From positions 1 through 18,342 of the forward strand of contig JAJZWW010000018.1 of assembly GCA_021846485.1 (NCBI GenBank): a stretch of DNA of 18,342 bases. The letters are read 5' to 3'. Below the pieces are notes generated by a model that saw only the letters and a program-made list of their open reading frames with translations, had not been told where the DNA came from and made no database searches. The stretch's first letter is position 1. Every line of letters begins with the position of its first letter. Position numbers and translations under genes: made by a program. Shown piece by piece: positions 1 to 6,679 of this stretch. The stretch is from Actinomycetes bacterium (GTDB taxonomy: Bacteria > Actinomycetota > Acidimicrobiia > Acidimicrobiales > Palsa-688).

Positions 1-1446
1 CACCTCGACGTCGACGTCGCGGCGGACCTTGGCGTCGCCGCCGGCGTCGCCGGTCGCCGGCGGGGGTGCGGGGGAGGCCACCCCGGAGAGGTCGAGGGCC
101 TGCTCGACCCAGTTGGTCGAGTGGCGGAGCCCGACGAAGTCGGGGTGGGAGAGGATCACCGTGTCGGCCGGCACGGTCGTGGCCACCCCCTCGATCACCA
201 GCTCGTCGAGGGCCCGGAGCATCCGCCGGCGGGCCGCCTCCCGGTCGGGCCCCCAGGTGACGAGCTTGGCGATCAGGTTGTCGTAGTACTGGCTGACCGT
301 GTCGCCCTCGTCGTAGCCGGCGTCGGTGCGCACCCCGTAGCCGTCGGGGCGGTAGAAGCGGGTGATCGTCCCCGGGGAGGGCAGGAAGCGTCCTCCGGCG
401 GGGTCCTCGGCGTTGATCCGCACCTCGAAGGCGTGCCCGGTGAGGGCGACCTGCTCCTGGGTGAACGGCAGGGGCTCGCCGTCGGCGACGGCCAGCTGGA
501 GGGCGACCAGGTCTCGGCCGACGACCTGCTCGGTGACCGGGTGCTCGACCTGGAGCCGGGTGTTCATCTCGAGGAACCAGTACTCCCCGTCCTGGTAGAT
601 GAACTCGACGGTGCCGGCGTTCTCGTAGCCGCAGGCGAGGGCGACCGCCACCGCGGCGTCGCCCATCGCCGCGAGGGTCTCGGGGGGGATGCCGGGTGCG
701 GGGGCCTCCTCGATGAGCTTCTGGTGGCGGCGCTGCGCCGAGCAGTCCCGGGTGCCGAGGTGGACGCAGTGGCCGTGGCGGTCGGCGAACACCTGGACCT
801 CCACGTGCCGGGGCCAGGTCAGGTAGCGCTCCAGGTAGCTCTCCGAACGGCCGAAGGCCTTCTCCGCCTCCCGCTGGGCGGACTCGAGGGCCTCGGGGGC
901 TTCGTCCGCGGAGGCCACGACCCGCATTCCCCGCCCGCCGCCCCCGAAGGCCGCCTTGATCGCCACCGGCCAGCCGTGGGTCTCGCCGAAGGCGACGACG
1001 TCGGCCGCCGAGCGGATCACCTCGGTCGTGCCGGGCACCCCGGCCACCCCGGCCCGGGCGGCCGCCAGGCGGGAGCTGATCTTGTCGCCCATCACCTCGA
1101 TCGCCTCCGGCGGCGGGCCGATCCAGCGGAGGCCCGCGGCGCCCACCGCCCGGGCGAACCCGGCGTTCTCGGAGAAGAACCCGTACCCCGGGTGCAGCGC
1201 GTCGGCCCCGCTGCGCGCCGCCACGTCGAGGATCCGCCCGGTGTCCAGGTAGCTCTCCGCCGCGGCGCGCCCGCCGAGCGCGTAGGCCTCGTCGGCGAGG
1301 CGCACGTGCAGCGCGTCGCGGTCGAGCTCGGAGTACACCGCGACGGTCCCCACCCCCAGCTCCCGGCAGGTGCGCGCGACTCGGACGGCGATCTCTCCCC
1401 GGTTGGCGATCAGGACCTTGCTCGGCACGGGGAGGCAGTCTGGCAC
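1..1446 (-). CDS. accC: Acyl-CoA carboxylase alpha chain, biotin carboxylase domain (partial, C-terminus off the left edge)
   Basis: Carries out ATP-dependent carboxylation of biotin, the first half-reaction of acetyl-/propionyl-CoA carboxylase in the cytoplasm. 482 residues are visible. The N-terminus reads KVLIANRGEIAVR, the classic biotin-carboxylase opening. The ATP-grasp glycine loop (GGGGRGMRV), RHVEVQVFAD, the RDCSAQRRHQK segment and EMNTRLQVEHPVTE (catalytic Glu/Arg/Glu region) are all present. After the carboxylase domain there is a Pro/Ala/Gly linker followed by VRRDVDVEV, which suggests a fused biotin-carrier domain beyond the edge, as in actinobacterial AccA3. I chose the GTG at 1446 because AGGAGG lies 6 nt upstream on the minus strand; a GTG at 1428 is also in frame and gives the more usual N-terminus. 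It is divergent from birA, whose product would biotinylate the carrier domain. Confidence 0.95.
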   Translation of the reverse strand, partial: MPDCLPVPSKVLIANRGEIAVRVARTCRELGVGTVAVYSELDRDALHVRLADEAYALGGRAAAESYLDTGRILDVAARSGADALHPGYGFFSENAGFARAVGAAGLRWIGPPPEAIEVMGDKISSRLAAARAGVAGVPGTTEVIRSAADVVAFGETHGWPVAIKAAFGGGGRGMRVVASADEAPEALESAQREAEKAFGRSESYLERYLTWPRHVEVQVFADRHGHCVHLGTRDCSAQRRHQKLIEEAPAPGIPPETLAAMGDAAVAVALACGYENAGTVEFIYQDGEYWFLEMNTRLQVEHPVTEQVVGRDLVALQLAVADGEPLPFTQEQVALTGHAFEVRINAEDPAGGRFLPSPGTITRFYRPDGYGVRTDAGYDEGDTVSQYYDNLIAKLVTWGPDREAARRRMLRALDELVIEGVATTVPADTVILSHPDFVGLRHSTNWVEQALDLSGVASPAPPPATGDAGGDAKVRRDVDVEV

Positions 1447-1447
1447 C

Positions 1448-2227
1448 GTGAGCCTCCTCGAGCGAGTTGTGCGGGACCGGGTGTCGGGCACGCGGTTTCG
1501 CGACGTGTCGGTCCTGGAGCGGACCGACTCGACCAACCGGGTGGTCGCCGACCTCGCCCGGGCCGGCGCCCCCGAAGGCGTGGTCGTCGCCGCCGAGCAC
1601 CAAAGCGCCGGGCGCGGGCGGCTCGGGAGGCGCTGGGACGCCCCTCCCGGGAGCGCGCTGCTCGTCTCGGTCCTCCTTCGCCCCGACCTGCCGGCGGAGC
1701 GGCTGCACCTGGTGACCTCGGCGGTGGCGCTCGCCGCGGCCGGCGCGTGCCGGCAGGAGGCGGGCTTCGGCCCGGCGATCAAGTGGCCCAACGACCTCCT
1801 CGTCGGGGACCGCAAGCTCGCCGGGGTGCTGGCCGAGGTGGTCGGCGAGGCGGTGGTCGTCGGGATCGGTCTCAACGTGTCGGCCGCGCCCCCGGGGGCG
1901 GCCAGCGCCGAGGAGGCCGCCGGCCGGCCGGTCGACCGCTCGGACCTGCTCGCCGCGCTGCTCTGTGACCTGGACCGCCGCTGCGGGCGCTGGGACGAGG
2001 TCGCCGCGGCCTACGCCGCGGCGTGCGCCACCGTCGGGCGGCGGGTGTCGGTGCAAGACGCCCGCGGGGTGTGGGAGGGCTTCGCGCTCGGCGTCGACGC
2101 CGCCGGCCGGCTGCTCGTCGAGCTCCCCGCCGCCGCCCCCGGCCCGGCCGCCCCCGCCGGCGCCCCTGCCCGGCGGGTGGAGGCGCTCGCGGCCGCCGAC
2201 GTGGTCCACCTGCGGTCGGTCGGGTAG
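1448..2227 (+). CDS. birA: Biotin--[acetyl-CoA-carboxylase] ligase, no DNA-binding domain
   Basis: Activates biotin to biotinyl-AMP and attaches it to the lysine of carrier domains, most likely that of the divergent carboxylase. Family motifs seen: ERTDSTNRV near residue 24, SAGRGRLGRRW (biotinyl-AMP loop), IKWPNDLLVGDRKLAGVL and VGIGLNVS. There is no N-terminal helix-turn-helix, so this is a monofunctional ligase and not a biotin repressor. The C-terminal domain is Ala/Pro-rich. At about 259 aa it has the usual length for the short class. GTG 1448 is the most upstream sensible start; GTG 1469 or 1481 would leave a real spacer to the carboxylase gene and cannot be excluded. The stop is 20 nt before the next gene on the same strand. 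Confidence 0.93.
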   Translation: MSLLERVVRDRVSGTRFRDVSVLERTDSTNRVVADLARAGAPEGVVVAAEHQSAGRGRLGRRWDAPPGSALLVSVLLRPDLPAERLHLVTSAVALAAAGACRQEAGFGPAIKWPNDLLVGDRKLAGVLAEVVGEAVVVGIGLNVSAAPPGAASAEEAAGRPVDRSDLLAALLCDLDRRCGRWDEVAAAYAAACATVGRRVSVQDARGVWEGFALGVDAAGRLLVELPAAAPGPAAPAGAPARRVEALAAADVVHLRSVG

Positions 2228-2232
2228 GCGAA

Positions 2233-2238
2233 TAGGCT
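2233..2238 (+). promoter_or_regulatory. Putative -10 element TAGGCT of a leaderless rmlA transcript
   Basis: TAGGCT fits TANNNT and ends 8 nt before the GTG at 2247, so transcription would begin at or next to the start codon. No Shine-Dalgarno sequence is present. The same arrangement recurs before other operon-leading genes in this window. No clear -35 is seen. Confidence 0.45.
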
Positions 2239-2246
2239 CGGTGGTC

Positions 2247-3356
2247 GTGAAGGCCCTGATCCTCTGCGGCGGGGCGGGCACCCGGCTGCGGCCGATCACC
2301 CACACCCGCGCCAAGCAGCTGGTCCCGGTGGCCAACAAGCCGATCCTCTTCTACGGCCTGGAGGCGATCGCGGCTGCCGGCATCAAGGAGGTCGGGATGA
2401 TCGTCGGGGACACCGCCGCGGAGGTGGAGGCCGCCGTCGGGGACGGCTCGGCCTGGGGGACCGAGGTGACCTACCTGCCCCAGGAGGCGCCCCTCGGGCT
2501 GGCGCACTGCGTGCGGATCGCCGGCGAGTTCCTCGGAGACGACGACTTCGTCATGTACCTCGGGGACAACCTCCTCGAACAGGACCTGCGCTCGTTCGTG
2601 GAGCGCTTCGAGGCCGACCGGGCCGAGACCCTCGCCCCGTCGCTCACCGACGCGCCGGCCGAGCCGGCCGCCGCCCAGATCCTCCTCGCCCACGTACCCG
2701 ACCCGCAGCGCTTCGGGGTGGCCGAGCTCGACGCCGCCGGACGGGTCGTGCGCCTCGTCGAGAAGCCCGCCGACCCGCCCTCGGACCTGGCGCTGGTCGG
2801 GGTGTACCTGTTCGACCGGTCGATCCACGAGGCGGTGGCCTCGATCGGCCCCTCCGAGAGGGGCGAGCTCGAGATCACCGACGCCATCCAGTGGCTCGTC
2901 GACCACGGGCGGCGGGTCCGCTCGGAGATCCTCGAGGGCTGGTGGATCGACACCGGCAAGCTCACCCCGCTGCTCGACGCCAACCGCCTGCTGCTCGAGA
3001 AGCTCGAGGCCCGCCTCGAAGGCGAGGTCGACGACGCCTCCCGGGTCGAGGGCCGGGTGGTGCTCGAGGCCGGCGCCCGCCTGGTCCGCTCCCACGTGCG
3101 GGGCCCGGCGGTGATCGGCGAAGGCACCGAGGTCGTCGACGCTTTCGTCGGGCCGTTCAGCGCGATCGGGCGGCGCTGCCGGCTGGAGCGCTGCGAGGTG
3201 GAGCACTCGGTGATGCTCGACGACTCCTCGGTCCTCGACGCCGGCCGCATCGAGGACAGCCTGCTCGGCCACCACGTGGAGGTCACCCGCTCCGCGCAGC
3301 TCCCCCGGGCCATCCGGCTGATGGTCGGGGACCACAGCCAGGTGGACCTGGGCTGA
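2247..3356 (+). CDS. rmlA: Glucose-1-phosphate thymidylyltransferase, long form (RmlA type)
   Basis: Makes dTDP-glucose from dTTP and glucose-1-phosphate, the first step towards dTDP-L-rhamnose. The N-terminus reads ALILCGGAGTRLRPIT (nucleotide-binding signature), followed by KQLVPVANKPILFYGLE, MYLGDNLLE (metal/sugar region) and VEKPADPPS. GWWIDTGK sits near residue 232. From about residue 255 onward the protein has a left-handed beta-helix-like tail with hexapeptide-like repeats. At 369 aa it matches the long (StrD-like) subfamily rather than the 290-aa enterobacterial RmlA. GTG 2247 gives the standard VKALILCGG start; GTG 2241 is two codons earlier. Some long-form enzymes act on other nucleotides or sugars, so the exact substrate is inferred partly from nearby rmlB and rmlD. 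It is followed by a strong hairpin. Confidence 0.87.
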   Translation: MKALILCGGAGTRLRPITHTRAKQLVPVANKPILFYGLEAIAAAGIKEVGMIVGDTAAEVEAAVGDGSAWGTEVTYLPQEAPLGLAHCVRIAGEFLGDDDFVMYLGDNLLEQDLRSFVERFEADRAETLAPSLTDAPAEPAAAQILLAHVPDPQRFGVAELDAAGRVVRLVEKPADPPSDLALVGVYLFDRSIHEAVASIGPSERGELEITDAIQWLVDHGRRVRSEILEGWWIDTGKLTPLLDANRLLLEKLEARLEGEVDDASRVEGRVVLEAGARLVRSHVRGPAVIGEGTEVVDAFVGPFSAIGRRCRLERCEVEHSVMLDDSSVLDAGRIEDSLLGHHVEVTRSAQLPRAIRLMVGDHSQVDLG

Positions 3357-3368
3357 GCCCCGGCCGGT

Positions 3369-3400
3369 GCCGGCGGGGGCCGAACAGAGGCCCCGCCGGC
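3369..3400 (+). terminator. GC-rich hairpin after rmlA
   Basis: The left arm 3369-3381 pairs with 3389-3400 (12 bp with one bulged G) around a 7-nt loop (gaacaga). It starts 13 nt after the rmlA stop. Only TTCC follows instead of a T-tract, as is common in high-GC actinobacteria. It marks the end of the rmlA transcript and the left border of the lower-GC island. Confidence 0.7.
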
Positions 3401-3472
3401 TTCCATGTCCTCCAATCCAATGGGGCAGGACCTGCCGACACCGGATCTCCCCCGACCCCTGACCGGGCACGC

Positions 3473-3501
3473 TTGACCTACCTGGACCCACCGACTACCG
3501 T
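3473..3501 (+). promoter_or_regulatory. Sigma-70-type promoter TTGACC-N17-TACCGT
   Basis: The -35 TTGACC (3473-3478, 5 of 6 matches) and the -10 TACCGT (3496-3501) are separated by exactly 17 nt. This is the best-formed -35/-10 pair I found in the window. It would start a transcript near 3508, about 50 nt before the 46-aa reading frame at 3557, and so drive the two-gene cassette. Confidence 0.6.
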
Positions 3502-3556
3502 AGCTGCCACTAAATCCACCTGGCGGCCTCCAAGTCCATGGACAGGTCAAGTTGTC

Positions 3557-3697
3557 ATGCGGCCAGTAGTTGTATCAGGACACGGACGGCGGGTCCGCGC
3601 AATCGGAGTCGATCCCCCCGCTGGAGCAACCGTCACTGTCACCCTTCACATGGTTGAGCTGGACTATCTCGAGAGCACCGGTGAGGTGAAGGGGTGA
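3557..3697 (+). CDS. Small protein of unknown function (46 aa), translationally coupled to the next gene
   Basis: I do not recognise this family. The 46-aa product begins MRPVVVSGHGRRVRAIGVD and contains a Thr/Val-rich strand-like stretch (ATVTVTLHMVEL) and an acidic end. Support for it being real: a well-formed promoter upstream, an ATG start, and a stop that overlaps the GTG of the following gene (GTGA, 3694-3697), a typical operon junction. Codons are less GC-biased than in the flanking sugar genes. The same frame is open further upstream, so a longer or truncated ancestral version is possible, but nothing upstream resembles a protein. It could be a fragment, for example the tail of a lost larger protein. 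Confidence 0.5.
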   Translation: MRPVVVSGHGRRVRAIGVDPPAGATVTVTLHMVELDYLESTGEVKG

Positions 3698-4257
3698 GCA
3701 AACGCGAGCCTGCCAAGGCGGTGACGTGCTCCAAAGATGGCCAGCGGTGGGCCATCGGTACAGATGCCGACGTGGCCTGGATTCGGGAGTCCTTGGGAGC
3801 AGCCCATACGATCGCGGCAGCCATTCCCCCTGTGTTTCCGGCATACGCAACGATTCAGGTGCCCAGCCAAGATGAGGGTCGCGCCTCGAACTTCCTGGCT
3901 CTCCTCGCAGTCCTGGGGGACTATCCTGCCGACCGACGATGGTGGCTTGGCTATCTGGCCGCAGGAGCCGATGACGTCGTGTTTCCGGACGCACCCCGCA
4001 CGACATTGTACTGGGGCTGGAGGTACGTGTTCGTGCTGGGTTCCAGGGACGAGGCATCACGATGGCGACAAGATCCGCGCTCTTGGCGTGCACCGGCACC
4101 GGACATGATCTTCCCCGCGGACCACTCCTGGCTGGTGTCCTGGATGTGGGATGACGACTGGCGCTGCGTGGGGGGGCCGGCGGAGCTCGTGGCTGGTCTG
4201 ATAGAGACCCCCGGGTTGGAGGTCCGCCAGCTTGGACCCGGGGACGATCCGGCTTAG
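3694..4257 (+). CDS. Conserved-looking hypothetical protein (187 aa)
   Basis: No family that I can name. The protein starts VSKREPAKAVTCSKDG. It is soluble, with no signal peptide or membrane segment, and rich in Trp and Asp. A central RRWWLGYLAAGADDVVF segment and a C-terminal HSWLVSWMWDDDWRCVGG motif followed by PAELVAGLIETPGLEVRQL look like a conserved core. The composition resembles small actinobacterial accessory proteins found beside mobile or conflict genes, but that is an impression and not a match. GTG 3694 overlaps the stop of the 46-aa gene, which suggests coupling. The stop TAG lies inside the left arm of the large palindrome at 4254-4357. Its base composition (about 60% GC) differs from that of the rml genes. 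Confidence 0.7.
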   Translation: MSKREPAKAVTCSKDGQRWAIGTDADVAWIRESLGAAHTIAAAIPPVFPAYATIQVPSQDEGRASNFLALLAVLGDYPADRRWWLGYLAAGADDVVFPDAPRTTLYWGWRYVFVLGSRDEASRWRQDPRSWRAPAPDMIFPADHSWLVSWMWDDDWRCVGGPAELVAGLIETPGLEVRQLGPGDDPA

Positions 4258-4357
4258 GACCCTTCCGGCAACTACTTGGACGCCGCACCAACTTCGGCCC
4301 TGTCAGCACAGAGTTCTCGGCCTTCGGCCGTCCAAGTAGTTGCCGCTCGGGTCCTTA
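4254..4357. repeat. Large imperfect palindrome at the end of the two-gene cassette
   Basis: Arms 4254-4282 and 4329-4357 are reverse complements at 25 of 29 positions. The inner 17 bp (CGGCAACTACTTGGACG on the left arm) is perfect, and the arms enclose a 46-nt centre. The left arm contains the stop codon of the 187-aa gene. It could fold in RNA as a terminator-like hairpin, or be a small REP-like or miniature transposable element. The outer 26 nt of the right arm recur almost exactly at 16893-16918. Confidence 0.75.
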
Positions 4358-4463
4358 GCTGTACTAATCCTGGTTCACGGGAGCCAGAAGGAAGTGCTGG
4401 CATAGAACTATCGGTAGGCCGCAGGGATGCAGCACGGTCAGCTCGTCGGCCAAACCGGCTCTG

Positions 4464-4715
4464 CTAAGGGTCTTGTCCGCCAAGACGGGACAGCTCCTGC
4501 TGGCAGAATGCGATAATCTTTGGAAAGCTACCTCGGACGAAGTCCTCGTACCCGGGATTACGCTCCGTACGGAATGAGTAGCCTGATACAGCCGCTGCAG
4601 ACTCGAACAACAAAAAGTCTGCTTGCCCTATCGGCTCCGGACGATGAGATCGTCGCTCCGGCGAACCCTCATCGGGTGGGCTCACATGCATTCGTCCCTT
4701 ATGTCCTGGTCGCAC
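4464..4715 (-). CDS. Doubtful small reading frame (83 aa)
   Basis: Unrecognised. The second half (FLLFESAAAVSGYSFRTE, then a PKIIAFCQQELSRLGG end) has a plausible amphipathic pattern. The first half is Arg/Pro-rich and looks like a translated non-coding strand. It might be the C-terminal remnant of a larger gene whose upstream part has decayed. There is no ribosome-binding site and no supporting neighbour; it is listed only because nothing else explains this stretch. Confidence 0.2.
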   Translation of the reverse strand: MRPGHKGRMHVSPPDEGSPERRSHRPEPIGQADFLLFESAAAVSGYSFRTERNPGYEDFVRGSFPKIIAFCQQELSRLGGQDP

Positions 4716-4742
4716 GTTCTCGATGTCGAATCATGAAGGCGC

Positions 4743-4763
4743 TGCCTCGGGTGAGCCGAGGCA
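4743..4763. terminator. Perfect 8-bp hairpin (possible terminator of the minus-strand secreted gene)
   Basis: TGCCTCGG (4743-4750) and CCGAGGCA (4756-4763) are perfect reverse complements around a 5-nt loop. It lies about 60 nt downstream of the end of the minus-strand gene at 4822. No T-tract follows on either strand. Confidence 0.35.
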
Positions 4764-4821
4764 ACTCCCTTGAAAGGGGTGCTCGGCAGACTGCATGCCC
4801 TATGCAGAGCACGGTCGAATC

Positions 4822-5375
4822 TCATCGAGGCCGAGATGCCGCCAACGCTGCTGCTTGCGGCGCTCCTGGGCAATCGGATCCGGGCGGATTCTCCGAGTGC
4901 CTGGTCCGCTGTGACCCGTCGTTCGGCGGCAGCGCATAGCCGTCGACAGTCGCAGACGCGCTTCCGTAGGCATAGAAAGTGTAGGGGACGTCACACAGAA
5001 GAGTGCGACTGTACTGTACGTGCGTAGAACAGAGGTCCGTTGTATAGTCGCATTGAGTGGCTGGGCCCTTCTGGGCTCCGGAGCCATCTGGACCCCCTGC
5101 TGCGGACGTTCTGTAGTGGAAAATAGCAGTTGTGCCCATTGAGGGGAAGTCCCGAAAACAAGACACCGTTGCATCGACCTGGGACGTATCGACGTACGTC
5201 ACACCGGGATCTGCCGGAGAGTCTGACTCGGCGAAGGGAGCTCCGACTGATATGCTGCATTCCTGGGTCGGAGCGCTTGGGGGGGGGGCAGGGGAGGTGC
5301 TGCTTGGCTCACCCCTGGTGACACAACTGCCGCGGCCAGCGAAACCACCAAGAAGAGAGGGATCCTTCCTCGCAT
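4822..5375 (-). pseudogene. Secreted cysteine-containing protein, frame broken at a poly-C tract (phase-variable or frameshifted)
   Basis: The first frame starts at ATG 5375 and encodes a textbook signal peptide: MRGR, then the hydrophobic core IPLFLVVSLAAAVV, then SPGVSQA-A as cleavage region. It then enters a run of ten C on the coding strand (5279-5288 on the + strand as G). Beyond the run this frame gives low-quality sequence and stops at 5199. The other frame continues to 4822 as an extracellular-looking sequence with Cys residues (QECSISVGAP, TVSCFRDFP, TQCDYTTDLC, TLLCDVPYTFYAYG). Eleven or eight C would join the two into one protein of about 184 aa. AAGGG lies 8 nt before the ATG and a -10-like TATACT lies further upstream. 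The family is unknown. A sequencing error in the homopolymer is a serious alternative. Confidence 0.6.
5279..5288. repeat. Homopolymer of ten G (ten C on the coding strand)
   Basis: Ten consecutive G at 5279-5288 lie inside the minus-strand secreted-protein gene, exactly where the signal-peptide frame hands over to the mature-domain frame. Tracts of this length are prone to slippage. Confidence 0.9.
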
Positions 5376-5383
5376 TGGCAAGA

Positions 5384-5396
5384 CCCTTGTAGTATA
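5384..5396 (-). promoter_or_regulatory. -10-like TATACT and AAGGG ribosome-binding site of the secreted-protein gene
   Basis: On the minus strand, TATACT (5396-5391) matches TATAAT at 5 of 6 positions. AAGGG (5388-5384) lies 8 nt before the ATG at 5375. If TATACT is a real -10, transcription would start very near AAGGG, so the two may not both function. CTTACA about 15 nt upstream is a weak -35 candidate. Confidence 0.35.
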
Positions 5397-5504
5397 AGTT
5401 AGGAGTGTATCTGTAAGACGCCATCCAGTTGACGCCGAAAGCGCTTGGATGCTAATCCTAGATCGGCGTTGTCGAACTGTCAAGAAGTCGAACTGCCAAG
5501 CAGT

Positions 5505-5526
5505 TGCCCCCCCGCGAAGGGGGGCA
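5505..5526. terminator. Strong C/G hairpin upstream of rmlB
   Basis: TGCCCCCC (5505-5512) pairs perfectly with GGGGGGCA (5519-5526) around a 6-nt loop. There is no T-tract. It may insulate the rml operon from upstream transcription, or be a structured island border. Confidence 0.4.
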
Positions 5527-5690
5527 CCGGTGGAGCCGGGGTTCTTGGCCGGCTACTGGGGACTGGACGGCTGGTGCTCGCCGGGGCCCGGAGGAACGGT
5601 GGTCCAGTGGTGGCACAAGACAACGTTTCGTGCGAGCCACTGAGAGTGAGAGCCGAGCTTCTCGAGCTCCCGGCCCGGCGTGGCGTCGCC

Positions 5691-5696
5691 TACCCT
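5691..5696 (+). promoter_or_regulatory. Putative -10 element TACCCT of a leaderless rmlB operon
   Basis: TACCCT ends 8 nt before the ATG at 5705 and there is no Shine-Dalgarno sequence. This is consistent with a leaderless mRNA. No convincing -35 is present. Confidence 0.5.
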
Positions 5697-5704
5697 CGTC
5701 GGGC

Positions 5705-6679
5705 ATGCACCTGGTGGTCACCGGCGGGGCCGGTTTCATCGGCTCCAACTACTGCCGGCTCGTCCTCGCCCGCACCGAGGATCGGGTGACGGTCTACGAC
5801 GCCCTCACCTACGCCGGCAACCGCTCCACGCTGCGGGACGTGGAGCGCCGCTTCGGAGCACGGTTCCGCTTCGTGCAGGGAGACGTGTGCGACGCGAGGG
5901 CCTTCGCCGCGGCGGCCAAGGGGGCCGACGCGGTGCTGCACTTCGCCGCGGAGAGCCACGTGGACCGTTCGATCACCGGCCCGGACGCGTTCGTGGTCAC
6001 CAACTGCGTGGGCACCAACACCGTCATGCGGGTCTGCTCGGAGCTCGGCGTCGGGCGGGTCGTGCACATCGGCACCGACGAGGTCTACGGTTCGGTCGAG
6101 ACCGGCCGCTCGGCTGAGACCGGCCCGCTCGCCCCCCGGTCGCCCTACAGCGCATCGAAGGCGGGCGCCGACCTGATCGCCCTGTCGTACCACGCGACCT
6201 ACGGCCTGCCGGTCGTGGTGACCCGCAGCGCGAACAACTTCGGGCCCTGGCAGTACCCCGAGAAGGTCATCCCGCGGTTCACGACCAACCTGCTCGAAGG
6301 GAAGCGCGTGCCGCTCTACGGCGACGGGCTCAACCAGCGGGACTGGCTGCACGTCGACGACAACTGCGCCGGGATCGACCTGGTGCTCCGGGAGGGGAAA
6401 GAGGGGGAGATCTACAACCTGGGGGCGGGCGCGGAGATCACCAACCGCGAGCTGACCGAGCGCATCCTCGCGCTGGTCGGGGCCGGGCCGGAGCGCATCG
6501 AGGTGGTCGCCGACCGGCCCGGCCACGACCGGCGCTACGCGCTGGACACCTCCAAGGCCCGGGCCCTCGGCTGGTCCCCGACCCGCAGCCTCGACGGCGC
6601 ACTGGCCGAGACCGTCGAGTGGTACCGGGACAACCGGTGGTGGTGGGAGCCGCTCGTGTCCGCCCCCTCCTCCCGGTGA
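5705..6679 (+). CDS. rmlB: dTDP-glucose 4,6-dehydratase
   Basis: Converts dTDP-glucose to dTDP-4-keto-6-deoxyglucose with bound NAD, the second step of dTDP-L-rhamnose synthesis. It is an extended SDR of 324 aa, the normal length. Residues 6-15 are the TGGAGFIGSN Rossmann loop. FAAESHVDRSI follows, then TDE at 124-126 (the dehydratase-specific Asp/Glu pair of the active site), YSASK with Tyr148 and Lys152, and RSANNFGPWQYPEK. The start was chosen at ATG 5705 because it gives MHLVVTGG and follows a -10-like TACCCT; the frame is open further upstream without homology. It leads an operon: its TGA overlaps the GTG of rmlD by 4 nt. Confidence 0.96.
   Translation: MHLVVTGGAGFIGSNYCRLVLARTEDRVTVYDALTYAGNRSTLRDVERRFGARFRFVQGDVCDARAFAAAAKGADAVLHFAAESHVDRSITGPDAFVVTNCVGTNTVMRVCSELGVGRVVHIGTDEVYGSVETGRSAETGPLAPRSPYSASKAGADLIALSYHATYGLPVVVTRSANNFGPWQYPEKVIPRFTTNLLEGKRVPLYGDGLNQRDWLHVDDNCAGIDLVLREGKEGEIYNLGAGAEITNRELTERILALVGAGPERIEVVADRPGHDRRYALDTSKARALGWSPTRSLDGALAETVEWYRDNRWWWEPLVSAPSSR

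Larger units (their letters stand above)
4358..4821. other. Lower-GC stretch without a convincing gene
   Basis: There is no reading frame that I can defend over about 460 bp. A minus-strand frame at 4464-4715 has a protein-like C-terminal half (ADFLLFESAAAVSGYSF followed by a PKIIAFCQQEL segment) but no clear start signal or family, so it may be a remnant. A small perfect hairpin lies at 4743-4763. No tRNA or transposase signature was recognised. Confidence 0.4.
5376..5690. other. Intergenic region between the secreted-protein gene and rmlB
   Basis: About 315 bp with no supportable gene. It contains the divergent regulatory sequences of the two flanking genes and the hairpin at 5505-5526. 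A 16-nt segment at 5493-5508 resembles the start of the 26-bp dispersed repeat (15 of 16 identical to 16890-16905). GC rises towards rmlB, so the island ends within this stretch. Confidence 0.5.

Noticed and set aside
121..1968. 615-aa open frame on the + strand
   Set aside because: It is the antisense shadow of the biotin carboxylase gene and runs on across birA in the wrong frame; the sequence is Gly/Arg/Pro-rich with no motif.
3557..3580. Resemblance of CCAGTAGTTG near 3566 to the 26-bp repeat
   Set aside because: Only a short stretch matches and the rest diverges; it is compatible with chance.
3575..4309. 244-aa minus-strand frame
   Set aside because: Antisense shadow of the two-gene cassette, Arg/Pro/Ser-rich; the + strand has the promoter and the coupled starts.
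4822..5424. Uninterrupted 200-aa minus-strand frame taken as a normal intact gene
   Set aside because: Its first 50 or so residues have no signal peptide or start signal, while the overlapping frame has a clear signal peptide. The handover at the poly-C tract explains the locus better.
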